NCBI RefSeq assembly: GCF_019649055.1
Contig: NW_026570240.1
Location: 1,364,001-1,428,000, forward strand
Reading direction: 5' to 3'
DNA: 64,000 bases
Source of the DNA: Paramacrobiotus metropolitanus
Lineage: Eukaryota > Tardigrada > Eutardigrada > Parachela > Macrobiotidae
Shown: positions 38,778 to 50,589 of the stretch, one piece after another
Position numbering within the stretch: the first letter of the stretch is position 1
How the letters are laid out: the number at the start of each line of letters is the position of its first letter
Position numbers and translations under genes: made by a program
The notes under the pieces: model-generated
What the model was told of the DNA's origin: nothing
Database searches by the model: none
What the model saw: the letters and a program-made list of their open reading frames with translations, nothing else

Positions 38778-41700
38778 ATGGTTTTTCTGGTTACAGCACA
38801 TCAGCAGTCGGAAAGAAAGGTGTTCAAGAGTTCCGCGGTTATCGTTCCTCAGTGAGTATCTGTTGCAAAATCGTAAAAAATATAGTCAAAATTGACCTAC
38901 AATCTTCGCATCCAAAACCAGACTTTAAACCGGCTTTTTAGTTCTCCGGTTAGGCTTGAGTAATAGTTATTCATTTGAGGGGTTAATTTTATTTTATTAG
39001 GCCATTGTAAAGAGAATATACCGTTGGCTGTAAAAATAATTCCATTTCCGCGCGATTAGAAGAAATACATAATAACAAAAAGATTAGTGACGCAAACTTT
39101 TGCACCAGTGTCTTCTTTCTTCCCAATGGCCGGAAATAATTTCTAAGGTTTCCTTTTAATCACTATAGACATTAATATCATAATATTATAAACCACTATC
39201 TCTGCAGTTGCTGATTTGGTGATAGGCTTTAATAACAAGAAAGTATTTACTGTCTGTACTTCCACCCTTAGATAACCAAGAAAACAAATTTCTTTATTTT
39301 GTTCTACGAAGTATTGATATTTGTAACGCGACGGCAAAGCTTTTGATTAAGAACTTGGGTGGCTAATCCCCATTAAAAAGATTCACTAAAAATGATACCA
39401 TATCGGGCAATGAGATACTGAAGCGCAGATCTTTGTGTTATGCAATAGTTTGTTTGTTTTTGACGGTGTGGATAGATCTTTTTTTATTCGAGTACTGTAT
39501 GAACGAGGCTTGAATTAGCATAACTGGAAGCTGAGAGCAAACGAAATTCAGAAAGGAGTCAGTAGTTTTGACGCTGGATCTGAGCCAAACATTAAAATTG
39601 TTGCAATTGAAAAACGGTTATTTTGGAATCAATAATTTCTGAGGGAAAAATAGAATAGCGTTTAGATTAAAATAAAATTTTATACCTGATATCTAAGACA
39701 GAATTGATCACGAGTTCATAAGCATCAGATATAAGCAGACTAACTGCTCTCAGTTCTCGATGATGTGTTATGTTTTGCACTTACGTATCCGCTTAATCAG
39801 ATTTCTTCAGTAGTTGACTTTTGAATTATATAAAGTGCTTACTCAAACTGATTCAGATATAATGTGACTACCAGTTTAGATTTTTGCGTTAGACAAATAC
39901 AGCCGAAATTTTTTCTTCTGAATCAGCGGCAGCTATTACAAAGCCAAACATTGGCGTTATGAAAACTTAACGATGTACTGGAAGCTGGAACCATAATCTG
40001 TTTGCATCCCGATTAAGCGAAACAAGTAAACAGATTACCTTCTTATGAAAACTGGAAATGTAGTAATTTGCTAATTTGAAAAGAAGCAAAAAAATATGAG
40101 ATGAGCAGTTCTGCATCATGCCCTTAGAAGGTGCTTAGAGATTGCGATACGTACAGTGCTGTACGTCTCCAGACTGGGTACTGTGTCAACACCTGTCTGC
40201 TCTATTCCCATGCCAAGTCTGTCACGTTTTCTTGGATTATGTTCTAAGCGTATAACATGTTAATGGCTTCCGGTCAAGTAATGAAAACCTTACGATTATT
40301 TTAGGTTTCATTGAGTGACACATGCCATATGTTCGATTTTCAAAAGGTCATTCATACGTCTTGATTATGCACGAATAGCAGCACGATACTACTGTGAAGT
40401 TCTGTCTCGTTTATTTGTACGCTTTGATCCATACTTCTATAGCGAGTTTAATAGCAGGCATAGAAGCTTCGGTACTATCACGATGATTGCGAAATCGGTA
40501 ATTTATTTTGACTTTACCAAAATAATCTGTTTTTTGCGAGCTCCGCAATGCAAAGGTTTACTCGTAAAAAAGAAAATAATTGTGTCTGTCAAAATTGTGT
40601 TTATTCTGCGGCCTTATGCAACCTTTCGCGTACTGTCCGTTCGGAATCCCACATAACATTTTCTTGTTATGATTATCCATTTTAGCGCGTATGAGCGTTC
40701 ATTAGCATCGAGGTTGTTGCATTTTGGCAATCGTCTACTGAATTACAATCAGGGTGACTAACTTGTTATTGAAAACATCTAGGTCGACATCGACTGGTTT
40801 TCAAGATCAGTCGTTTCAAAACTACCAGAACATGGCAACGATGGCGATGCAGCAGCAGCATCAGCAGTACAATCCCAATGCGCCGCCCGCCGTCCCCTCC
40901 AAGCCAGCCGGCGGTCAGATGAACGTCCAGTACTCTACCCAGTCGTCTCCACAATATTCCAGTCAACTGAGTCAAGGCGCTAATCAACAACAATTCACAT
41001 CGTCCCAGAACTTTAACCAGCATTACGGGACGCAGCAGGCGCAGTGCAACCAGCAGTTCTCCTCACAGGTGCAATTAAATCAGCAACAGCCGGCTGTCCA
41101 ACCGCACCGGTCAGCCGCAGTATCCAGCAACCGCACCAGGTCAGCACACAACAGCAGAATTACCAGAATCAGCAACAGCAACAGTACACTCAGCAATACA
41201 GCGAACAACAACAGCTCAGCCAGAATCAACAACAGCAGTCTAGCCAACAGATCAATGTCCAGCAACAGCACCAGTACAACCAAGTCCAGCAACAGCAAAA
41301 TCAACAGCAGCTGCGAGGACAGCAAATCCATCCGCAACCAGCAGGTAAACCAAATAACTGGAGAAAAGCACGTTATAAAAAAAGTCTGCTTTAATTTTCC
41401 GAGAAGCATAAGTGGTTTAAGATTTTCTGTATAATAAACGAGCGCTGTCGAGTGCTATAAGTTTTTATGTGTGTATGTTTTTTGTTGCATGCGTACAAGT
41501 CATGCAGTTTTTAGCTCTTAAATATCATTTAATGTAGCTGGATCGTATTTAATTAATTCGATTTTTGGTAAACTGCTTATAATTATAAATATCCAATAAA
41601 ACCTGTATTAATTGTAAAGTTTTAAACTCGTAGTATCTTGGCGTCATAATTAATTCAGTTACGTGCCGTAAAGGTCAACGTGGACAGCAAACTCAACAGT

Positions 41701-44700
41701 TCGAACAGCGACAGGATTTCAACAGTCAACAGCAACATCAGTACAGCAACGGCGGCGGACAGCGTCCACCGACCGGCCAAGGTGCGCCGTCGTTCTTGCA
41801 GAAGAAACACTTTGTGGCCAATCAGACCAATGTGGAATGGAAGAACTTGTCTATGCGCAAAGTGGAGCGATCCAACAGCCAAAACTTTCAATCCAACCAG
41901 GTGGACTCGGACGAAGACGGTCACCTACCGGAATTTACCAGCATGCTGCACGATTTGAATGACCTGCGCGAAGGCGAACGCGCCCATTTCGACTGTTGTC
42001 TGGCGCCGCAGTTGGTGGGAGATTCGTCCATGAAGGTCACCTGGACGAAAGACGGTCAAGCTATCCAAGCTAGTAAGAAAGCATTATTACAAAAAAGCCA
42101 TTCACTGGCCTTTCGCATTAACTTTAACTTGCGGAGGCCACAGCATCACATTAAATTCGGATCATGTCTTGGAAAATAATGAGCGTGGCTCGATATGGCG
42201 CTAGCTAGGCATTCTAACTGTATTTTAACTGACGGATCTTTTACGTTGAAATTAATCTATACTGCACTTGCGAATTTAGCACCGACCAGTCTGTCATGAA
42301 TTTTGGAATTTTATACATATATTCAGCTATTCACGCTTCATGCTGGGTTTATGTGAGAAAAGACGTGGGCAACCATAACTTGAGTTTGACACCGCGCATT
42401 AATGAAATACGTAATGTTTAATTTATCGTAGATAGCCGTTTCATCATACAAGAAAGTTTTGGTCGTTTGTCGTTGGATATTATTGGAGTGCGCCCCGAAG
42501 ATCAGGGCAATTACCAAGTGTACGTCTCGAATAATCAGGGCGATGCCGCCAGCCAGGCGACCCTGCGAGTACAGCGTAAGTGCATGTCTCCACAACATGA
42601 CCTCACTATTTTTCAATTTTTTCTGTTTGAACAGCTGTGGCTAAAGCATTTACTCCAACTGGTCCGGGACAATCGGACGAAGGCAGCGCTCGCTTCATCC
42701 CGGAAATGATTCGGGAAGAGCGCAGCACGGAGCATCCACAGTTCACGGAGCGACTTCCGGAGACTTTGGTCATCGAAGAAGGCGAACCACTGCGCTTGCA
42801 AGCATCACTGCAGCCGGCTAACGATCCTCTGATGAAGGTATATAACCACTTGCTGCGATGATGGCTAATGGAAAATTAACGCGTTAGACAAGAGGAATGA
42901 GCAACATTGACGTGAATTCTTTTATGTGTTTAAAAGGTTAACTGGACATTCAATGGACGACCTTTGCTAATGGGTGCGTGTGTACGCCTCCTTTGACAGC
43001 CGCCTAAAGCGCAGACAGATAATTATAACGCTATCCACCGAACGCCTAAAAATAAACGGTTTTATATGCCTTTTAATAGGTTCAAGAATGGCTATATTCT
43101 ATGACTTTGGCTTGGTGACTCTGAGTATTTTGGACGTTCGTGCGGAGGATTCGGGTTCTTATGTGTGCACTGCTCGCAACTCACTTGGACAAGCGGAAAC
43201 TCGAACACAACTGACGTGCCAAAGTAAGCAGCTTTTTCATGACTCATAATTATTGCAATGCAGTGTGAATAAAATATAAATAAAATTTAATTGCATCAAA
43301 TAGCTGTAGTACCGGTACTCGGTATGTATTTCTGAATAAGAAATAAAGATCCAACATAGAAAAGCTTTTTCGCGATAATCGAAATAGTAAAAAAACATTT
43401 ACACAATTTACAATACACGCAGCATGGTGCATTTTTAGCCAAGGGTAAAAGCACGGTTAAGCCCATGTTCCAAGAACCGTTGGTCGTGACACCTGGCGGG
43501 GATCTGAACGAAGGGGATTACGTTCATCTGGAAACTCGTATTGAGCCTCGCAACGACGCTTACGTCATCATCGAGTGGTACCACAACGACCGGCTCATTC
43601 AGACTGGTCAGCGCTTGCGACCGCATTACGACTTCGGCATCGTTACGTTGGACATTGTCGGGGCATACGCCGAGGATTCCGGCACGTTCACAGTGCGGGC
43701 CACCAACAGTCTGGGATCGGATACAACGTCCGTCACTCTCCGCGTTGCAGGTATTGCACAACGCGGCTAGTTCTTTGCCGCCAGCTCGGCTATTCGCTGT
43801 TGTGTTAATTTTATGCACGAGCAGTAGTATACAGAAGCAGGATAATCTTTGTAAAATAAACTACAAGCAAGCGTAAACGATTTTGACCAGACGGTATCCG
43901 CTACTCAAAAATGAAAATGCGAAAGATGTATGGTGCAGCTTTTGTAACAGAATGATATACAGAAAAGTTTGACCTTTCCCAATCCAAAATAGTCCAAACT
44001 TTTAGTGCAGTGCGGTTTTTATTGTGAGCTTTGCATTTCACAGGCAAGCCGGGCCTGCTTTTGGATTCGCAGCATCCCGAAGGGCTAGCCAAGATTGCTG
44101 AGCTGGAGTACAAGGACTTTTCTCGCGAATTCACTTACAACGATTACTCCAAACATGAGCCAAGATTTTCTGAGCAACTGCCACGTTTGCCAGATTTTAA
44201 TGAAGGGGAAAAGCTACGCTTGGAAGCACAAGTCGAGCCGCGCGGAGATCCCAACATGAAAGTCGAATGGTTCCTTAATGGCCGACCGATCAATAACGGT
44301 AAGGCACTCAGTAATTTGACCGAACACTTTCAAATATTCAGGCCCGATAATTGCAATGTAAATCAGAAACGACTTTTTTAAAAACGTACATGCTGCGCTT
44401 GGCTGGTTTGCCGACCTGGTACAAATTAAACAGTGATAAAAAAGCAGTTTACTCACTCGTGACATCTTGACTTACAAATAACCGGTTGTAATTGAATAAA
44501 GGCGCCAGTAATGGGTAAAGTGACTTTTTTAACGTCTAATTTTAGCCTTTGAAAATAATCCCGAGCCGACCGCAGTTGTATTGATTTATGACTCCTCAAA
44601 CGACGCTTGTTACGCAATGCGCCGTCTAATAAATTCTTTGCTCTCTCGCGCTTCCCAGGCCACCGAACACGAACTGTTTTCGATTTCGGCTTCGCATCGT

Positions 44701-46512
44701 TGGATGTGCTGGACGTGCAGACGCGCGATGCCGGTGAATACGTGATCCGTGCCACGAACACCTTGGGCACTGCGGAGTCCAAGACTTTCCTGAAAGTGAT
44801 TGGACGTGGCGGAGTGATTAGCGATGCTCAGTATGCGGCCAGTCTGGATAAGATTCGCGATCTGGAAAGCTACGAGAACGGACCATCGTACATCCCGGAC
44901 ACTATCCAGGATGAGTTGCCGGCTTCCGCTCCTATGTTCACCGAACAGCTACAACCAGGTCAGGCGTGCAACTGAACCTCTACAATAGCGAAATTAGTGG
45001 TACCTCAGCTCCTGCAAAAAGAAATCATACAATTATAAAGTGCACATGTACAATTAATATTTCGTTTGAAAATTATTATCGCAAAATTAAGGTTTGCAAT
45101 AAAGTCGCCTATCATTCTATCATGAGCAAGCCTAAAATTATGCAAGACAAAAATGTATTTTTTTCTAGTTCCTGAGCTGCGTGAAGGGCAGAGCATTCAT
45201 CTGGAATGCACTGTTTCTCCGCCTAACGATCCTACGCTGAAAGTGGAATGGTTCGTCAATGGTCGCCCGCTTCATACCGGTAAGTGCGTTTAGTGAAAAA
45301 TTGTAAAATGTTGCCGTGGATGTAGAAGAACGGTTGGAATATTTAACGCCAACTGCCCGTATCTTCAACATAACCCGTATCCCGTTCAACAACATATTTG
45401 CCCGTATCTTCAACATTACTATTTGTGTCGTGTAGTAAACGCGTTTGAAACTGTCGCTCCGTAGGTTCTCGCTTCCGTGTGTTTAATGATTTCGGTGCCA
45501 TTGGTTTGGACATTCTGGGTGTCATCCCAGAGGATTCCGGTGAATATGTGGTCAAAGTGTCGAATGCTCTTGGATCAAACACTTCCTCTACCTATCTCCA
45601 AGTCAAAGGTAACACCAACAAAGATAGATACCCTGTATGTTATAAATTTAAAGGAGCATTAATCAGCGTGCTATTGCTCTTTACGGTTACTACGTACCTG
45701 AAGTTATTATACGAAAATGGGGACAGCTGCGGCACAGCGCGCTCATTTCATGGCATGTTAATTACCGAAAGTAGCAGCAAAAAATCATTAAAATATTGTG
45801 CCGCTACGTGCAGAACATTAGTTCCTCATATTAATTTTTTATTTCCTGCGTGCTTGAAGCTCGTGCGGCTATCATCCTGGAACCCCAAGCTCCTGGCGGC
45901 GCCGAGAAGGTGCGTGAGCTGGAGGACATGCTGAACTATAAGCCACAGGCCTATGACGAAGACGTCACTCATCAAGCCCCAATCTTCGTCCGGCAACTGC
46001 AAGGACCACAAGGAAAGGTCAAAGAGGGACAGTCTATCCATCTGGAGTGCCAGGTCCAACCGATTAATGATCCTTCACTCAAAATTGAATGGTTCTTTAA
46101 TGGAAGACCACTTGCTACCGGTAATGAAAAATTCCTTCTTTTAATTTATATCGTCAAGTTACTGTAGTGACTGGCTGATCAGTCACCAGCCACAGATTCT
46201 GATTTTCATTGCGACATTTTTACAGGATCTCGATGCCGTTTCACCCATGACTTGGAGTATGTCGCACTGGATATGCTGTATGTTTTTCCCAGAGACTCCG
46301 GTGACTATTCGGTGAAGGTCACTAATTCGGCAGGAAGTGTTGTTTCTAGCACGAAAGTACACTGTTTCGGTAGGTCGAGCACTGCGGATTATTTCCAGAT
46401 CTCTGAAATGCAGTTATGCTTTCGTTTTTCAGAGAAGAAGAATGTCGTCACAGAATCGCTGAATCCACGTGCCTTGAAAAAGATCCAAGATCTGGAAGCA
46501 TGGAATCTGTAA
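38778..46512 (+). CDS. Kettin/Sallimus-like (invertebrate titin) protein: Gln-rich N-terminus plus six Ig domains
   Basis: Kettin-type proteins bind actin near the Z-disc of invertebrate muscle through Ig-linker modules. Predicted exons: 38778-38851, 40783-41068, 41140-41344, 41674-42072, 42432-42575, 42635-42837, 42937-42973, 43080-43223, 43439-43750, 44044-44298, 44659-44958, 45169-45279, 45465-45608, 45860-46120, 46226-46369, 46433-46512; 1032 residues in frame. Residues about 40-240 are Gln/Asn/Ser-rich. Six Ig domains follow, each with a W strand (VNWTFNGRP, VEWFLNGRP, IEWFFNGRP) and an EDSG(E/S)Y-type strand. Helical linkers such as HPEGLAKIAELE and NPRALKKIQDLE separate several of them, as in kettin. 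Most domains lack one or both core cysteines, as usual for intracellular titin-like Ig. Introns repeatedly split each Ig after NGRP. The first exon is inferred from an in-frame ATG and GTGAGT donor and is uncertain. The stop falls inside a linker. Confidence 0.82.
45354..45416. repeat. Direct repeats of 18 bp in a kettin-like gene intron
   Basis: TGCCCGTATCTTCAACAT occurs at 45354-45371 and 45399-45416, with a degenerate third copy (AACCCGTATCCCGTTCAACA) between them. Local tandem repeat, no coding effect. Confidence 0.8.
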
Positions 46513-47518
46513 TTTTATCTTTGAATAATAACGTTCACATATATGCTCCATAAATAGTTTTTCAGTTATGTATGCGCTTCTTCCCGGCTGCTTTGGGCCT
46601 TTTTTATTTTTCATTATTCTTGGTTTTAGCATATTATGTTTGGAATCGGCAGTCCGTTTTCACATATATATATATGGATTGCACTTTCACCACGGCATAA
46701 AATTAAGCATTTATGTTGCCTTATGGTACTGGTGTCTGGAATTAATCTCTGAGTCCCAACCGCTGAAAAATACAATTTAAGAAAGGAAAATTTAATAATG
46801 ACTCTTGCAAGTGATGATTAGTTTTATAGTTCGACCTATAAATCGTGTTTCTCGACACGTTTGCACAGATTCTCCATTTACAAAATCGTGGTCAAATGCA
46901 TATATACGTATGTCTGCCGATTGCCGATTGACTGTCGTCAGAAGAATGAAAGGTTTGCTTTTGTATTACAAAAATGAAAAATATTCTGAAGGATTCTCAC
47001 AACTTTTACAGTATATACGTCGTCTGCCTTGTTGTGCATTGCGTGGCTGCAGTGTGCACCACTCGTAGTACTTCTGGTTAATTCTAATTCTATGAAGTCT
47101 GTAGCCAGAGAGCTGTAATCTGCAACTGAAGAAAATTTACTGACATTCTAAGAAAATTTACTGATATTCTAAGAAAATTCTACAAATTTTTTCAGATTTC
47201 ACAAAAACCTCAGCAACTCAAACGAGTTACACCGCAACAAGGGTATGGTTTAAAAGTTATAAATACTGTCCCTGAAGGCCTTTTCCCTGTAAGGGTCACC
47301 GGCTGTCCGTGGTCCATCGTTGCACTATGGACTGCAATATGTACGCAGATCGCGCCATACCATTTTGAATTTACACACAGAATTCAGAACCCGGAAAGTT
47401 CTGAAAATTCCGCTCTTCCCACATTCATAGCAACATACCTGCGTTACTGTTTAGCAGCTTCATCAGCTGTGCAATTTTTTCAGTTAGCTCCTCCATATAA
47501 CGCTGCTTGCGCTTTGAA
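46513..47518. other. Intergenic region between the kettin-like and coiled-coil genes
   Basis: About 1 kb. No further Ig-like exon could be found in any frame, although the preceding linker would normally lead into another Ig domain. A 21-bp unit (GAAAATTTACTGAYATTCTAA) is repeated twice at 47131-47172. Confidence 0.55.
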
Positions 47519-49621
47519 ATGGATGCAGAGAATCATTTCGGTCTGTCCGCGGAGCAAGGTGCTCCACGTGACAGTTTCCTGGAAGTGGCGCGCAACATGA
47601 CCGCCGGTACAGCGTCCAGCATGCCTGGTCTCGCCAGTTCGTAATGGTTTTGTCTTTTGAATGACTTGATTTGGATTTTTTATCAGAGATTGAAGGTCTA
47701 TCGATGAAAATTTCGGAATGGCGAAAAGAAATCGTTCAGCATGATGCAGAAATGGCTGCGTGTAAGTGTCAGCGGTTATCGTTGACTCTGTTTTGAAATT
47801 GCCGTTTTAAGCTAGTTTGGCTCCGTTGACATTAATATTGTGCGGTATATAGTGGCCGAGACAACTGGGGAAAAGCGGAAGGAAAAGGAATTCGCTGTCG
47901 GTAAGTGATTCCAGAATTCCGAAAGTCGATTCAGATGAAGTAAACGGAAAGCTTTCTCCATTGATCACGCTGAAGTGCATTTCCGAAAAGAGTGTCGTGT
48001 GTGCGATCACTAATTGCTCCTTTTGCAGCTTCCAGCAATTGGTAGAAAGATTTCTGAGTTAAAATTTGTTACTAATTAGTGACCGTATCAGTGCATCAGT
48101 GATCTTGTGTATCCGAAAATGTTTTGTCTGCAGTGACCTTGGAGGCGAAGAAAGCGCGAACGGTTGTGCAGCAAAGAGAGCGCGAAAAGTCAGTGACTAC
48201 TGCGACTCTGCGAGTGAAGTGCAGCTTGCAGATATGCCACCCTTCTTTTTACCATTCTACGTGAAAATTACTGCTTGTATTTTGTGCGCCATAGAACTGT
48301 CCAGAAGAAACAGAATACCGTGGAGGCACTGGAAAAGCTGGAGAATTCGTATCTGGAGACGCAGAACATGCTAAAAAGTCGCAGGTATGTGGTCACTGCA
48401 GCTTCGTGGTGGCAGACTGTTCGCCAAAAGCGACGGACGTATGAGCCGATGAGATTATGAGAATGATGTGGTTTTTTGCATTTGTAGTCGGGATGGCAAG
48501 AAGGAGTTGATTCGGTTGCAGCAGTGCTTTCAGGACATCTCTCGCCATTTTGTAAGTAACGGAAATACATCAGAGCACGTTTTTAATTTTTCTGTCGGTT
48601 TTACTGATGGGTTAACCGGTGGACCGGGGTGGTCGAGCGAGGGGACAATATTCAGACGGCATCCTATTATTTTGTCCACCATTCATTTTGTCCACCGTTC
48701 ATTTTGTCCACCGTTCATTTTGTCCACCATTCATCTAGTATACGCTTTTTATATTTAATAATAAATAAATATATATAGTTTTACACTTACCAAAATTGAT
48801 TTAATATTAGTTACAATAAAACACACAATAGAAACAGTCTGGGCGTAAGATGTAAGCAGCTAGATGTGCATATGTACTGTAAATCGAACTCATCCGTGTC
48901 GTTGACTCGCTTGCTTACCGTTTGCTTATTAACCCGCTGAATTTCGAATATACAGCTGCGCAGAACTTGACATAGCAGCAGTATTACGTACAAATTACCG
49001 CATTCGATATTGTTGCAGCAACGGCGCAGAATTTTGCAATAAAAGATTGTAATATCTGCCATATAAACTGAGATCATATTAATAGATATGAATGTGTGTA
49101 CACGTTCTCATAGTACGTGACACTTATCGGTTTACTATGCGAGGTTATTAAATTCATACATCGTAGCTTTGTCTTATAAAAACCAAAAACACCGTACTTT
49201 TCGAATTGTATCGTGAACAAAGTGTACGGTGGACAGAATGATGGTGGACAAAATGATTGGTGGACAAAATGAACGGTGGACAAAATGATTGGTGGACAAA
49301 ATGAATAGACACGATTCAGGCATTTCAGACAGCAATTACGTAATAACTCCACTCATTTCCGTCGTTTCGTTTGAATTATCGACAAGTGTGTAACGTCAGT
49401 TAAATGGTTGGTACAAGTCAGTCGCGTGGTGAAATTATGGCGTTGCATACAACGATCGAAACTTTTTTTCGATTGAGGAACTGCCTTCGCAGTGAGTGAG
49501 TTCGCTGATTCTAACATCAAGTTTTGTGTAGGTTCAAGAGCTCGATGAACGATTTCAAAAAATGAAGGCGGATATTGCCGAACAGGCTGTGCCGGCAAAC
49601 GCTGGACCTCCAGGAAATTAA
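47519..49621 (+). CDS. Small coiled-coil protein, family not recognised
   Basis: Seven exons with good splice sites: 47519-47606 (end uncertain: 47606, 47627 or 47636), 47687-47761, 47853-47900, 48134-48188, 48295-48384, 48488-48551, 49532-49621. The total is 169-179 residues in frame. It begins MDAENHFGLSAEQGAPRD and ends VPANAGPPGN. The middle is almost entirely charged helix (MKISEWRKEIVQHDAEM, GEKRKEKEFA, VEALEKLENSYLETQNMLKS, ELIRLQQCFQDISRHF, ELDERFQKMKADIAEQ). There is no signal peptide, membrane segment or catalytic motif. Length and layout resemble small subunits of kinetochore, BLOC/BORC or spindle complexes, but that is only a shape resemblance and I make no assignment. Intron 6 (980 nt) carries a foldback-like element. 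Confidence 0.72.
48669..49302. mobile_element. Foldback-like element with inverted 16-bp tandem arrays
   Basis: The left arm is four head-to-tail 16-bp units (ATTTTGTCCACCRTTC) at 48669-48732. The right arm is five units of the reverse complement (GAWYGGTGGACAAAAT), one of them 15 bp, at 49224-49302. The arms enclose about 490 bp of AT-rich sequence with no coding motif. Terminal arms built of short tandem repeats in inverse orientation are the hallmark of foldback elements of the Drosophila FB/Galileo kind. The element sits inside intron 6 of the coiled-coil gene. No clear target-site duplication was identified; identity with a known superfamily is not claimed. Confidence 0.75.
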
Positions 49622-50052
49622 CTGCAAATATGTAGTTGGCGATTTTCCCTCGTGTTTTGTTTGCGAAGCCCTTTTGCCCCGATTACGATAAATTTCATAT
49701 TCGCCACAGGGACATTATAAGTGTTTTGTTTCTGGATTTCTTGTTCGACCGATAGTGTTTGTGACGTTCTTTAGTCTGTTTTGTCTTATGATCATGTGTA
49801 AAGTAAACCAGGTAACAACTTTCCATGTGCTTTCTCGGTGGAGAAGAAGAAATGGACTACTTTCTCTGTTCTCCACATAGGAGGAGAAACTGCGCAAAAC
49901 AAACAGATTCATGTTGCAAAGCTTGAAAAAAGGCCAGTAGACAATTTAGGAAAGTCTCTGATAACAGTCTAGACTGATCGATAAGCAACACGAATTGTGA
50001 CAGCTTTGCTGACTGTACGTTTACTGCGTGTAGAATTGCAGATCATAGTAAT
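49622..50052. other. 3' flank of the coiled-coil gene
   Basis: About 430 bp, presumably 3' UTR followed by intergenic sequence up to the first inverted-repeat element. Nothing else was recognised. Confidence 0.45.
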
Positions 50053-50563
50053 TATTGGGCCAGGTCAATTGCTCTGTGTAAGAATTACGCGACGCGCAAG
50101 CGGCAGTCGGGTAAAAAATCATGACGTCAAGGCGCGTAAGCAGGTAAACGATTTGATTGGTAAACCAGAATTCTGGGATGGGTTTTCAGCTTACCCGTGC
50201 GTGTAACCGTTGCGCTTCGAAATCGAAGCGCAACCGTTACCCAAACTACGAGTAACTCGTAACTCTCCTGCACAGATCAACAAAATTTTCGTTTGTTTGA
50301 ACCAAAAGTGCATCCAGCTACCCAGATTGTCACTCCTAAACTTAGAATTAACTTTTTTGATGTAGTACCACATTAAAGCATCAAAAATAAAATTTTCGGT
50401 TCCACTTCAGTTATTCAGTTGTTCAATTTCTTTCTTGTCACGGAAGCGTACTCGACCTACGATTGGACGATAAATTTTTCGCTGAGTCATGGACAGATTT
50501 TTACGCGTTTCTCCGTTACCCGACGCGCAATGGTTACCCAGATGCAATTGACCTGGCCCATTA
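50053..50563. mobile_element. Short TIR element (MITE-like), about 510 bp
   Basis: The 17-bp sequence TGGGCCAGGTCAATTGC at 50056-50072 is matched exactly in inverse orientation at 50544-50560. Weaker inverted similarity continues inward (CTGTGTAA / CTGGGTAA, then GCGACGCG / GCGCGTCG). TA flanks both outer edges, compatible with a TA target duplication, but two bases prove little. No transposase coding is present. A perfect hairpin lies inside. Confidence 0.65.
50203..50240. repeat. Perfect 18-bp inverted repeat with 2-nt spacer
   Basis: GTAACCGTTGCGCTTCGA, then AA, then its exact reverse complement. The arms are GC-richer than the surroundings. It lies inside the short TIR element and would extrude a near-blunt cruciform or RNA hairpin. 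Confidence 0.85.
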
Positions 50564-50589
50564 GTTTTAAGGGTACCCTAAGTACCCTT

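Noticed and set aside
43541-43876. Ser/Arg-rich plus-strand frame within the kettin-like gene
   Set aside because: Out-of-frame reading of the third Ig exon; the in-frame reading matches the Ig fold.
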